DNA from: Saccharopolyspora_C sp040643635
GTDB taxonomy: Bacteria; Actinomycetota; Actinomycetes; Mycobacteriales; Pseudonocardiaceae
DNA length: 64,000 bases
Reading direction: 5' to 3'
Assembly (NCBI RefSeq): GCF_040643635.1
Contig: NZ_JBEYUS010000007.1
Span: forward strand, 96,906-160,905
This document shows positions 1 through 10,021 of the stretch, piece after piece. A program made the translations under genes and the position numbers. A model generated the notes under the pieces. That model saw only the letters and a program-made list of their open reading frames with translations, was not told the origin of the DNA and ran no database searches. The first letter of the stretch is position 1; each line of letters starts with the position of its first letter.

Positions 1-1
1 C

Positions 2-136
2 ATCGTTGATGTAGTGCGGCGGAAGCGGTATCGGTCGCTCGATCCGCTTCCGGTGGAGGCCCGGAATGACCCGATCCGGGGGACACCGGGGTTTTTCCTC
101 GGCGGGGTGAGTGCGTTTGTGGAGTGGCTGCGCTAA
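2..136 (+). CDS. C-terminal end of an unrecognised ORF (partial)
   Basis: An open frame enters from the left edge and stops with TAA at 134-136, giving 44 residues that end in FVEWLR. I do not recognise the family. Third-position GC is lower than in the confident genes here, so this may be the tail of a real gene or a chance frame. In mycobacteria lysS lies upstream of lsr2, but this tail does not look like a lysyl-tRNA synthetase C-terminus. From 137 to 473 I see no further gene. Confidence 0.3.
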   Translation: MVDVVRRKRYRSLDPLPVEARNDPIRGTPGFFLGGVSAFVEWLR

Positions 137-473
137 CCTGACCGTGACAATGTTCGGTGAAGGCTTCGATGACGGCTATTCTTGGTCAGCTGTCCAAAAC
201 TCCTGTCGAACTCCATCAGGCCGGTCCCGGGCGGCTTGCCCTCCCGTGCTCCGGCCGACGAAACCGGCGGAAGCCGAAGGGCTCACTGCAAGGTCGGCCG
301 GAGAGTCCGGTGGGGCGTTCGGATTGCGCGGCTCTGCCGGGCGGTTCAGTTGGGGCAGTCCGGTATGGCCCGGGTCGAGCTGCGGATTCGGGGCGCTCTC
401 GGCGGAGAGCTCTCGGCGGTGGTCATGCCGTCATCGGCGTTATTCACAGAAAGCTCCGGGGAGGACTGCCACC

Positions 474-827
474 ATGGCGCAGAAGGTTACGGTCACGCTC
501 GTCGACGATCTCGACGGCGGCCAGGCCGATGAAACGGTCGAGTTCGCGCTGGACGGCGTCTCGTACCAGATCGACCTTTCCAACGACAATGCGAGCGAGC
601 TGCGCGACGCGCTGTCCGGCTACGTCTCCAGCGCACGTCGCGCGGGCGGGCGGAAGAAGCCCGGCCCGCGCCCCGCTGCGGCCGGCCGTGCCGCGGGCGG
701 TTCCACCAGCGCGGACCGGGAGCAGAACCAGGCCATCCGGGAATGGGCCCGCAAGCGCGGCCTCAAGGTCTCGGACCGCGGCCGGATCCCGGCGGACATC
801 GTGGACCAGTACCACAAGGCGAACTGA
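474..827 (+). CDS. lsr2: Lsr2 nucleoid-associated protein
   Basis: Lsr2 is the actinobacterial H-NS-like protein that bridges DNA and silences AT-rich, often foreign, genes. The product is 117 aa, the usual length. The N-terminal part (about 1-60) is the dimerisation domain, beginning MAQKVTVTLVDDLDGG. A basic Arg/Pro-rich linker follows at about 55-75. The C-terminal DNA-binding domain (about 80-117) carries the AT-hook-like RGR at residues 102-104, the signature that inserts into the minor groove. I chose ATG 474 because GGGGAGG lies just upstream and the protein then matches family length; the longer open frame upstream is not homologous. A perfect hairpin follows at 846. In M. tuberculosis lsr2 neighbours clpC1; here a siderophore importer separates them. 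Confidence 0.97.
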   Translation: MAQKVTVTLVDDLDGGQADETVEFALDGVSYQIDLSNDNASELRDALSGYVSSARRAGGRKKPGPRPAAAGRAAGGSTSADREQNQAIREWARKRGLKVSDRGRIPADIVDQYHKAN

Positions 828-845
828 AGCCGTGCGGACGCGGAC

Positions 846-873
846 GGGGGCGCCGGGGATTCCCGGCGCCCCC
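846..873 (+). terminator. Terminator hairpin after lsr2
   Basis: A perfect 12-bp stem (846-857 with 862-873, GGGGGCGCCGGG / CCCGGCGCCCCC) and a 4-base loop lie 19 bases after the lsr2 stop. There is no T-run, as is common for actinobacterial terminators. Confidence 0.7.
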
Positions 874-1680
874 TGCGCGTTCGCGGCGGCCGTTCCGCCG
901 CGCCGCGCCGCCGGAACTCCGGTGGCGCCGCGCCCCGGCGCGGTCGCGGAACCGGTCAGCAGGTTCCCCGTCACCTGATCTGCCGCATCCGATCCGGGTT
1001 CGAACGCCTCCACCGGATGCCGGATCCGGATTCTTCCCGGTGGCCGCAGCCGATCCGATGTTCGTTCGCGGCAGGAATGCTGATGAGCCGCCGCGGCCGC
1101 GGGCGGATCGTTCCTGGATCGGAATCTCACCGCCGAAGGCGGTCGCGGCCCGTTTGTCGTGGTGTCCGGTTTGTCGAGCCGGATCGTTCTGGCCGGTGGC
1201 CCCGATCGTTTGTGCGCGCCGGTGCCCGCGGCGGGCGGGGATGATGTTCCGCACGTTCGGCCGCCGTTTTTCCGTCCTTCCGCGTCCGGGTGCGGTCGTT
1301 CCGCGCGGATTCCGCGAACGTCCGCCCGCCGTCCGGGGTATCCCGCCGTCCACGCGGTGAAATCGGCGGTGCCGGTGTTCGTGAACCGGATTCACGAGCG
1401 TGATCCGTTCGGCGCTATCGCCGGGATTTCATCCTTCGCGAGCCCGCGTCCGCCGCAAGATTGCCGGGGCCGGACTCGGCCGATCCGCGCAGGCGAGGGA
1501 AAACCCTTGGAGATCGAGTACCCGAATCGATGCGGAACCCGGGAAATCGGTTTCCCCACGGGAGGTTCCGGTTGGCCGGTTCCGGTCCTGCTGGTCCCGC
1601 GCGAGTGATCGCGGCGTGACGCGGAGTGCGGCAGCGGGCGTGGGAGAAACCGTCCGCCCGCCCGGACCCGTCGGCTAGCC
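874..1680. other. Gene-free interval of about 800 bp
   Basis: No frame here has coding-like third positions or a recognisable product. The stretch is rich in GATCCG/CGGATC words and poorer in G+C than the genes around it. It ends at the iron box that starts the siderophore operon. It could hold regulatory DNA or decayed sequence; I cannot assign more. Confidence 0.5.
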
Positions 1681-1699
1681 TTAGGACGGCCTAACCTAA
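1681..1699. promoter_or_regulatory. IdeR/DtxR/DmdR-type iron box
   Basis: TTAGGACGGCCTAACCTAA matches the 19-bp IdeR/DtxR consensus (TTAGGTTAGSCTAACCTAA, from family knowledge) at 16 of 19 positions, with a perfect right half. It lies 42 bases before the first FecCD gene, so iron-loaded regulator should repress the importer. The location in front of an iron-uptake operon makes chance unlikely. Confidence 0.85.
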
Positions 1700-1740
1700 C
1701 TTGGCCGAGTGGCGGAACCGGACGACGTGGGAGTGGGACC

Positions 1741-2817
1741 TTGAGCCGCAGCGGAACCGTCGGGAGCCCACCCGGCACCGAGCGCGAGGCGCCGGAAGCA
1801 CCGGCCGCCCGGCTCGGCGCGCGCCGCAGACGCAGGCTGCTCGGCCTGGGCGTGCTGCTCGGCGTGCTCGTGGTCAGCTGCGCGCTGAGCATCGCCGTCG
1901 GCGCCAAGTCCATCCCGCTCGGCGAGGTGTGGACCGAACTCGTCGCGCCCGCGGGCTCGGAGAACGCGCTGATCATCTGGGAGCTGCGGCTGCCGCGCAC
2001 CGTCGTCGGCGTGCTCGTCGGCGCCGCGCTCGGGCTCGCGGGTGCGCTGATGCAGGGCCACACCCGCAACCCCATCGCCGACCCCGGCATCCTCGGCATC
2101 ACCCAGGGCGCGGCGCTCGCCGTGGTCCTGGCGGTGTACGCGTTCGGCATCAGCAGCCTGTTCGGCTACATCTGGTTCGGCTTCGGCGGCGCCCTGCTGG
2201 GCGCGCTGGCGGTGTTCGCGATCGGTTCGATGGGCCGCGCGGGCGCCACTCCGGTGACGCTGGCGCTCGCGGGCATGGCGATCAGCGCGCTGCTGCAGGC
2301 GCTCACCTCGGCGCTGGTGCTCAGCGACCAGCAGAGCCTGGACACCTACCGGTTCTGGAAGGTCGGTTCGATCGCGGTCACCGACCCGGCCGTCATCTGG
2401 CAGGTGCTGCCGTTCCTGGTCGCCGGGCTCGTGCTGGGGCTGGCGAACGCGACCGGGCTGAACGCGCTGTCGCTGGGCGACGACGTGGCCCGCGGCCTCG
2501 GGCACCGGGTCGCGGTGACCCGCAGGCTCGGCGTGCTGGCGATCGCGGTGCTGGTGGGCGCCTCCGCCGCGGTGTGCGGGCCGATCAGCTTCGTGGGCCT
2601 GGTGGTGCCGCACATCGCGCGGTTCTTCACCGGCGCCGACCACCGCTGGCTGCTGCCGTTCGCGGCGCTGATGGGGTCCTCGCTGGTGCTGCTCGCCGAC
2701 ATCGCGGGTCGCCTCGTCGCGCGGCCCGCCGAAGTCCAGGTCGGGGTGATGCTGGCGATGGTCGGCGCCCCGTTCTTCATCGCGTTGGTGCGGCGCAGGA
2801 AGCTGGTGCGGCTGTGA
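1741..2817 (+). CDS. Ferric-siderophore ABC permease, FecCD family (first subunit)
   Basis: This 358-aa inner-membrane permease should form half of the channel of a type II siderophore importer. It shows the family features: an N-terminal membrane segment after a basic start (RRRRR around residue 28-33), the ELRLPRT motif and GAALGLAGALMQG typical of FecCD/BtuC permeases, about ten hydrophobic segments, and the conserved VGPISFVGLVVPHIAR-like loop that contacts the ATPase (seen as CGPISFVGLVVPHIAR). TTG 1741 is chosen because a GGGAGTGGGA stretch precedes it and the membrane part then begins at the usual distance. It overlaps the next gene by 4 bp. The upstream iron box predicts induction under iron limitation. 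The siderophore carried cannot be told from sequence. Confidence 0.93.
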   Translation: MSRSGTVGSPPGTEREAPEAPAARLGARRRRRLLGLGVLLGVLVVSCALSIAVGAKSIPLGEVWTELVAPAGSENALIIWELRLPRTVVGVLVGAALGLAGALMQGHTRNPIADPGILGITQGAALAVVLAVYAFGISSLFGYIWFGFGGALLGALAVFAIGSMGRAGATPVTLALAGMAISALLQALTSALVLSDQQSLDTYRFWKVGSIAVTDPAVIWQVLPFLVAGLVLGLANATGLNALSLGDDVARGLGHRVAVTRRLGVLAIAVLVGASAAVCGPISFVGLVVPHIARFFTGADHRWLLPFAALMGSSLVLLADIAGRLVARPAEVQVGVMLAMVGAPFFIALVRRRKLVRL

Positions 2818-3905
2818 CTCAGGTTCTGGACGCCCCCGAACGCCGGGTGACCGGGCGCCGTCCGCTGCGGGTGGGGCCGGCCTCCGGGGTGCTGCGGCCG
2901 CGGCCGCTGCTGGTGCTGCTCGCCGGGCTGGTGCTGCTGCTGGGCTGCGTGCTGCTGGACATCGGGCTCGGCGAGTACCAGCTGAGCCCCGGGCAGGTGC
3001 TGGTCACGCTGTTCGGCGGCGGCGACTACGCCGACCACTACGTGGTGTTCGGGCTGCGGATGCCGCGGGCGCTGACCGCGGTGCTGGTGGGCGCGGCGCT
3101 CGGCCTGTCCGGCGCGATCACCCAGGCGGTGGCGCGCAACCCGCTGGCCAGCCCGGACATGCTCGGCATCACCTCCGGTGCCGGGGCGGCCGCGGTCGCG
3201 GTGATCGTGTTCGGCGGCACCGCGGGTGCGCTGGGCGGGCTCGCCGAGGCGGTGGGGCTGCCGATGATCGCGCTCGCCGGGGGGCTGGTGGCCGGGCTCG
3301 CGATCTACGGGCTGGCGTACCGCGGCGGCGTGGACTCGTACCGGATCGTGCTGGTCGGCGTGGGCGTCACCGCGCTGGCCGGGAACGCCATCTACTGGCT
3401 GCTCACGGTGGGCGACGTGAACGACGCCGGGCGGGCGATGGTGTGGCTGACGGGCAGCCTCAACGCCCGCGGCTGGGACCACGTGGTGCCGACGGCGATC
3501 GCGCTGGCCGTGCTGCTGCCGCTGACCCTGCTGGGCGCGCACGCGCTCGGCGCCCTGCAGTTCGACGACGACACGGTGCGCGGGCTCGGGGTGCGGATGG
3601 ACCTCGCGCGCGGCCTGCTGCTGCTCGCCGCCGTGGTGCTGGCCTCCATCGCGACCGCGGCGGCGGGCCCGGTGCAGTTCGTGGCGCTGGCCGCGCCGCA
3701 GATCGCGCTGCGGCTGTCCCGGTCGGCGCGACCACCGCTGGTGGCCTCGCTGGTGTACGGCGGCGCCCTGGTGGTGGCGGCCGACCTGCTGTCCAGGACG
3801 GCGTTCGGCGCGGCGGAGATGCCGGTGGGCATCGTCACCGCGATCTTGGGCGCGCCGTACCTGATCTACTTGCTCATCCGTCGGTACCGGGAGGACCGCG
3901 CATGA
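2814..3905 (+). CDS. Ferric-siderophore ABC permease, FecCD family (second subunit)
   Basis: A second FecCD permease (363 aa) probably pairs with the first to form the heterodimeric channel. GTG 2814 overlaps the stop of the previous gene as GTGA, the normal arrangement for translationally coupled permease pairs. Family motifs seen are LRMPRALTAVLVGAALGLSG near the N-terminus, LASPDMLGITSGAG, and the loop GPVQFVALAAPQIALRL where the first subunit has the more usual VVPHIAR. About ten membrane segments are visible. The following ATPase gene overlaps by ATGA, so the three genes form one tight operon. Confidence 0.93.
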   Translation: MTQVLDAPERRVTGRRPLRVGPASGVLRPRPLLVLLAGLVLLLGCVLLDIGLGEYQLSPGQVLVTLFGGGDYADHYVVFGLRMPRALTAVLVGAALGLSGAITQAVARNPLASPDMLGITSGAGAAAVAVIVFGGTAGALGGLAEAVGLPMIALAGGLVAGLAIYGLAYRGGVDSYRIVLVGVGVTALAGNAIYWLLTVGDVNDAGRAMVWLTGSLNARGWDHVVPTAIALAVLLPLTLLGAHALGALQFDDDTVRGLGVRMDLARGLLLLAAVVLASIATAAAGPVQFVALAAPQIALRLSRSARPPLVASLVYGGALVVAADLLSRTAFGAAEMPVGIVTAILGAPYLIYLLIRRYREDRA

Positions 3906-4756
3906 CCTCACCCGTGTCCACACCCAGCCAGGAAGCGGCCGGTGCCGGGCAGCGGCAGCGGCTCCGGGGCGAGCGGTTGCGGCTGGCCTACGGCGACCGC
4001 GTCGTCGTGGACGGCCTCGACATCGACGTGCCGGACGGCACCATCACGGCCGTGATCGGCCCGAACGGCTGCGGCAAGTCGACGGTGCTGCGGGCGTTGG
4101 CCCGGTTGCTGGCGCCGCAGCAGGGCCAGGTGCTGCTGGACGGCAAGCAGATCCACAAGATGCCCACGAAGGAGGTCGCGCGGGTGCTCGGCCTGCTGCC
4201 GCAGTCGCCGCAGGCCCCGGAGGGGCTCACGGTGGCGGACCTGGTCGCGCGCGGCAGGCACCCGCACCAGGCCTGGTACCGGCAGTGGTCCTCGGACGAC
4301 GAGCAGGCGGTGGCCGAGGCGCTGGAGCTCACCGGCATCGGCGACCTCGCCGAGCGCGCGGTGGACGAGCTCTCCGGCGGTCAGCGCCAGCGCGCCTGGC
4401 TGTCGATGGCGCTGGCGCAGGGCACCGACCTGCTGCTGCTGGACGAGCCGACGACGTACCTGGACCTGGCGCACCAGGTGGAGGTGCTGGACCTGGTCGG
4501 CCGGTTGCACGACGAGAGCGGCCGCACCGTGGTGATGGTGCTGCACGACCTGAACCTGGCGGCCCGCTACGCGGACCGGCTGGTGGCGATGCGCGACGGC
4601 GCGATCGTGGCGCAGGGCGCGCCCGGCGAGGTGCTCACCGAGGAACTGCTGGCGGACGTCTTCAGCCTGAACGCCCGGGTCATTCCCGATCCGGTGACGG
4701 ATACTCCGATGGTGGTACCGATCGGTGGCAGAGCGGCGTCCTCCGTGCGAGATTAG
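3902..4756 (+). CDS. Ferric-siderophore ABC transporter ATP-binding protein
   Basis: The 284-aa ATPase powers the two FecCD permeases. Walker A is GPNGCGKST (about residue 53-61), the signature is LSGGQRQRAWLSMALAQ, Walker B is LLLLDEPTTYLD, and the H-loop lies in MVLHDLNLAARYADR; all are intact and of the FepC/FhuC type. ATG 3902 overlaps the preceding stop (ATGA). No periplasmic-binding lipoprotein gene lies in the operon or elsewhere in this window, so the binding protein must be encoded elsewhere or shared. From 4757 to 5043 there is no gene, only the clpC leader. Confidence 0.95.
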   Translation: MTSPVSTPSQEAAGAGQRQRLRGERLRLAYGDRVVVDGLDIDVPDGTITAVIGPNGCGKSTVLRALARLLAPQQGQVLLDGKQIHKMPTKEVARVLGLLPQSPQAPEGLTVADLVARGRHPHQAWYRQWSSDDEQAVAEALELTGIGDLAERAVDELSGGQRQRAWLSMALAQGTDLLLLDEPTTYLDLAHQVEVLDLVGRLHDESGRTVVMVLHDLNLAARYADRLVAMRDGAIVAQGAPGEVLTEELLADVFSLNARVIPDPVTDTPMVVPIGGRAASSVRD

Positions 4757-4807
4757 ATCGACCGTGGCCACCTGAACGAGTGGGCGTGTGCCGCTGCGCC
4801 GGGCCTT

Positions 4808-4821
4808 GTTCGCGCTCAGCG
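4808..4821 (+). promoter_or_regulatory. Candidate ClgR box upstream of clpC
   Basis: GTTCGC-GCTCA-GCG fits the GTTCGC-N5-GCG motif described for ClgR, the activator of clp genes in Streptomyces and Corynebacterium. It is 223 bases before the clpC start within a 287-base non-coding leader. The motif is short, so position is the main support. Confidence 0.45.
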
Positions 4822-5043
4822 GACATCGGCCCTCGTTCGGGTCAGAGCGGAATGTCGCAGGTCGGCAGCTCGTTGGACGACAGGCAAGGCGGCGAACGGG
4901 TGCGGCGGGCTGCCAGCGGGTCCGGACTCCGCCGGGGTGCGGCTACTACAGTGGACCCCAGAGTGCTGAACCCTTCGCGGGCATCGGCGAGCAGGAGCCG
5001 TGTCCCGGTACAACACCGCCGGCGCAGCAGTCAGGGAGTGCGA

Positions 5044-7602
<2,559 letters not shown>

Positions 7603-7620
7603 TCCCGGATTCCTGATCCC

Positions 7621-7666
7621 GAACGCGGCCCTCGCACCACACCGGTGCGGGGGCCGCTTCGCGTTC
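7621..7666 (+). terminator. Terminator hairpin after clpC
   Basis: A 14-bp stem with one G-T pair (7625-7638 with 7644-7657) is extended by GAACGC / GCGTTC at its base. It lies 18 bases after the clpC stop. Confidence 0.75.
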
Positions 7667-7732
7667 GGCCCCGGTCGCGGCGGGTTCGGGCGGCCGGACG
7701 GGTTCGTCCGGCCTGCTGGGCGAACCGTCCGT

Positions 7733-7858
7733 TCACCCGTCGTCGTCATCGATGTCCGGGGACTCGGCGTCGGTCGCGGCGAGGATGCCGTCGGCGGTGC
7801 GGACGGCCGCGGCGAGGATGTCGAAGCCGCGGCGGGTGCAGCTGAGGACGAGTTCGTT
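7733..7858 (-). pseudogene. Orphan 3' fragment of a minus-strand gene
   Basis: The minus strand from 7858 to the stop at 7733-7735 encodes 41 residues (NELVLSCTRRGFDILAAAVR near the start, ending in DIDDDDG). Third positions are G or C in nearly every codon, as in real genes here, although there is no start codon nearby. Past 7858 the coding signature stops and the plus-strand DUF5753 remnant takes over. I read it as the tail of a gene cut off by a rearrangement. I do not recognise the family. It could still be a chance frame. Confidence 0.4.
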
Positions 7859-7870
7859 CCGCCCTTTTCT

Positions 7871-8221
7871 CTCGACCAGGTCGTCGGCAGCCCGTCGGTG
7901 CTGTGCGGTCAGCTCGACCACCTGCTGCGGCTCGGCGAACGATCCGACGTCACCGTGCAGGTCGTTCCGCGCGGTGTGCCGAACAACCCGGTGCTGGGCG
8001 AAGGATTGATCACGTTGGATTTCGGTGCATCGGCGCCGAGGATCGCGTTCAAGGGTAGTCACGCGCCCGCCACCTACTACGATCATGAAGAGGACCCGAC
8101 ACCGATGTTCCGGGCGATGGAGCGGCTCCGAGAGCTGGCGGCGTCTCCGGAGGAGTCTGCCGAGCTCCTGTCCGAGAAGATGAGGGGCTGGCACCGATGG
8201 GCTACGACACCGGCTGGTTGA
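7871..8221 (+). pseudogene. Headless DUF5753 (XRE-regulator) remnant
   Basis: This plus-strand frame matches the C-terminal DUF5753 ligand-like domain of actinobacterial XRE-family regulators. It shows the conserved run from CGQLDHLL, through VTVQVVPRGV, to LRELAASPEESAELL before the stop. The N-terminal helix-turn-helix and the first part of DUF5753 are missing, and no fitting start codon or second fragment lies upstream. Complete versions are about 280 aa and usually sit directly before DUF397 genes, as this does. Its stop overlaps the start of the first DUF397 gene by 25 bp, so translational coupling may once have linked them. Probably non-functional as a DNA-binding regulator. Confidence 0.75.
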
Positions 8222-8382
8222 CGAGCACGCGCAGCTCTGGGACCAGCAACATGTGCGTGGAGGTCCGCCTGACGGATCGCGGGGTGTGGGTGCGGGATTC
8301 GAAGGATCGGGCGGGTGGTCGGCTCGGGGTGAGCCACGTGGCCTGGCGCCGGTTCCTCGCCGAGCTGCCCGGCGCGCGCTGA
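8197..8382 (+). CDS. DUF397 protein (first copy)
   Basis: This 61-aa protein has the whole DUF397 domain: W at residue 7, STRSSG, CVEVR, VWVRDSKD and a C-terminal WRRFLAEL. DUF397 proteins such as BldB are small actinobacterial proteins coded beside XRE-DUF5753 regulators. They are thought to act as regulator partners or as toxin-antitoxin-like pairs; the biochemical role is uncertain. ATG 8197 overlaps the end of the regulator remnant. The last 42 bases of the gene and 24 bases past its stop are repeated almost exactly in the second copy. Confidence 0.85.
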   Translation: MGYDTGWLTSTRSSGTSNMCVEVRLTDRGVWVRDSKDRAGGRLGVSHVAWRRFLAELPGAR

Positions 8383-8673
8383 CCCGTCCGCCGCTCGCTG
8401 ACCCGCTCTTGAAATCGGGGAGTCCCGTCGTCTACTGCTGATCAAGACGGAGGGAGTGCCGTGATGGGTTACGACACCGGCTGGTTCAAGAGCACCCGAA
8501 GCTCCGGGTCCAGCAATGCGTGCGTCGAGGTTCGCTTCACCGCCCGTGGAGTGTTCGTGCGTGATTCGAAGGACCCCGAGGGTGGTCGGCTCGGCGTCGG
8601 TCACTCCGCCTGGCGCCGGTTCCTCGCCGAGCTGCCCGGCGCGCGCTGACCCGCCCGCCGCTCGCTGACCCGC
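8341..8673 (+). repeat. Tandem duplication of the DUF397 3' end
   Basis: Bases 8341-8406 and 8608-8673 agree at 65 of 66 positions. The block spans the last codons, the stop and 3' flanking DNA. Identity beyond the stop codon shows recent duplication or gene conversion, not just protein-level constraint. Further GCTGACCCG words continue to about 8695. Confidence 0.9.
8464..8649 (+). CDS. DUF397 protein (second copy)
   Basis: A tandem paralogue of the preceding gene, also 61 aa. It differs mainly in the middle (GVFVRDSKDPEGGRLG) and is identical at the C-terminus (WRRFLAELPGAR). ATG 8464 is preferred to GTG 8461 because GGGAG at 8452-8456 is then 7 bases away. It has its own 81-base leader, so it may be expressed separately. 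The regulator that would normally partner it survives only as a fragment. Confidence 0.88.
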   Translation: MGYDTGWFKSTRSSGSSNACVEVRFTARGVFVRDSKDPEGGRLGVGHSAWRRFLAELPGAR

Positions 8674-8702
8674 CCGCCGCGCGCTGACCCGATCCGGTTC
8701 AG

Positions 8703-8749
8703 GTGAGTGGCCCATTCGACCGGCGGGACCGGGTGGATGGGCCATTCAC
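8703..8749. terminator. Hairpin between convergent DUF397 and dedA genes
   Basis: A 13-base inverted repeat with one G-T pair (8703-8715 with 8737-8749) sits just after the dedA stop and after the DUF397 tail. It can end transcription from both sides. Confidence 0.6.
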
Positions 8750-8754
8750 CCGGG

Positions 8755-9483
8755 TCAGCGGATGCGCGGGAGCCGCTGGGTGGGGGCCTCGCCGGGGTCG
8801 AGGCGGGGGAGTTCCTCGGTGATCTCGTCGGCCAGGTCCCGCTCGCGGCGGTCGCGGCGGAGGCGGGCGACGACGAAGTGGACGAGGGCCACCACGACCG
8901 CGCCGACGACGACCTTGGAGACGATCCCCGCGTACTCCTCGACCAGGTACCAGTTCTCGCCGAGCAGGTAGCCGGCCACCACGAACAGCGTGTTCCAGAT
9001 CAGGCTTCCCAAGGCCGTGAACAGCACGAACGTCGGCAGCGGCATCTTCTCCACCCCGGCGGGCAGCGAGACGAAGCTGCGGAACAGCGGGATCATCCGG
9101 CCGAGGAACACGGCCTTCACCCCGTGCTTCGCGAACCAGGCCTCGGTGCGGTCGACGTCGGCGACCTTCACCAGCGGCAGCCGTCCGGCGATCCGCCGCA
9201 TCCGGTCCCGCCCGAGCGAGGCGCCCAGCCAGTACAGGACGAGGGCGCCGACGATCGAGCCGATCGTCGTCCACAGCACCGCCGAGACGATGTTCATGTC
9301 GCCCTGGCTGGCGGCGAACCCGGCCAGCGGCAGGATCAGCTCGCTGGGGATCGGCGGGAACACGTTCTCCAACGCGATGATCAGGCCGGCGCCGGGGCCG
9401 CCCAGGGTCTCCATCACGCTGACGACCCAACCGGTGAACCCGGTCGGCTCGGCGGCTGCGGCAGCGAGTGCGGTCGAGTGCAT
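8755..9483 (-). CDS. DedA family membrane protein
   Basis: DedA (SNARE-associated/VTT domain) proteins are inner-membrane proteins linked to undecaprenyl-phosphate or phospholipid flipping and to envelope stability. The 242-aa product shows the family marks: the re-entrant FPPIPSELILPLAG segment near residue 40-53, GRMIPLFRSFVSLPAG around residue 125-140, and about five hydrophobic segments. A charged Arg-rich tail is cytoplasmic. I start at ATG 9483 because GGAG precedes it at a good distance and the protein then has family length; an upstream start would add a non-conserved 28-residue extension. Substrate is unknown. Confidence 0.9.
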   Translation of the reverse strand: MHSTALAAAAAEPTGFTGWVVSVMETLGGPGAGLIIALENVFPPIPSELILPLAGFAASQGDMNIVSAVLWTTIGSIVGALVLYWLGASLGRDRMRRIAGRLPLVKVADVDRTEAWFAKHGVKAVFLGRMIPLFRSFVSLPAGVEKMPLPTFVLFTALGSLIWNTLFVVAGYLLGENWYLVEEYAGIVSKVVVGAVVVALVHFVVARLRRDRRERDLADEITEELPRLDPGEAPTQRLPRIR

Positions 9484-9698
9484 CGAGGCTCCGGAGGTCG
9501 GCTGGGGGAAGTCGGCTGGGGTCTCGGTGGCGGTCGGCGGGTCGTGGCCGCCGGACTGCCGGGACACGGGATCGCGGGCGTGCCGACGGGGGAGCCGGGC
9601 ACGGTCATGCGGTATGTCCGTTATTTCATGATCCCAGTGCGCCGGGGGTGGTCCGGTGTGATCCCCCTCGCACGTCAGCGGCAGTGGGGGAGCGGGGC

Positions 9699-9974
9699 TG
9701 TGGACAACTCCGCCCCCTGTGGATGGAACCTGTGGACAACTCGGGGACGGGTGCGCGGAGGAGGGGTTCGCGGGGCCGGTGGGCTCCGACGATCGGCGTC
9801 CCCCGATCGCGGCGTGGCGGCGAAATCGGCCGTGAACTGCGAAAACGCAGCGCTGGGCGCGGTTCGAGGCAGCGCGCGCGGCCCGGTCGTCGCGGTGTCC
9901 TCGCAGCTCAGCAAGGCTGTTCCGGGTTGTGGATCAGCTGTGGGCAGCTCGAACCATCCACCGAGTTGTCCACA
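9699..9974. promoter_or_regulatory. Cluster of DnaA-box-like sites
   Basis: Exact matches to the actinobacterial DnaA box TTGTCCACA occur at 9966-9974 (plus) and, as the complement TGTGGACAA, at 9699-9707 and 9731-9739. Near matches are TGTGGATGG at 9718 and TGTGGATCA at 9928-9936. All lie in the gene-free interval between dedA and the BTAD regulator. No dnaA or dnaN is near, so this is not an obvious oriC. It may titrate DnaA or let DnaA control the regulator. Confidence 0.6.
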
Positions 9975-10021
9975 GGACCGGTGCACACCTGCGCCGCCCC
10001 GCCTGCTGCCAAGCTGGACGG

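Noticed and set aside
9484..10021. Chromosomal origin (oriC)
   Set aside because: Only a few DnaA-like boxes in under 300 bp, no AT-rich unwinding stretch and no dnaA/dnaN nearby.
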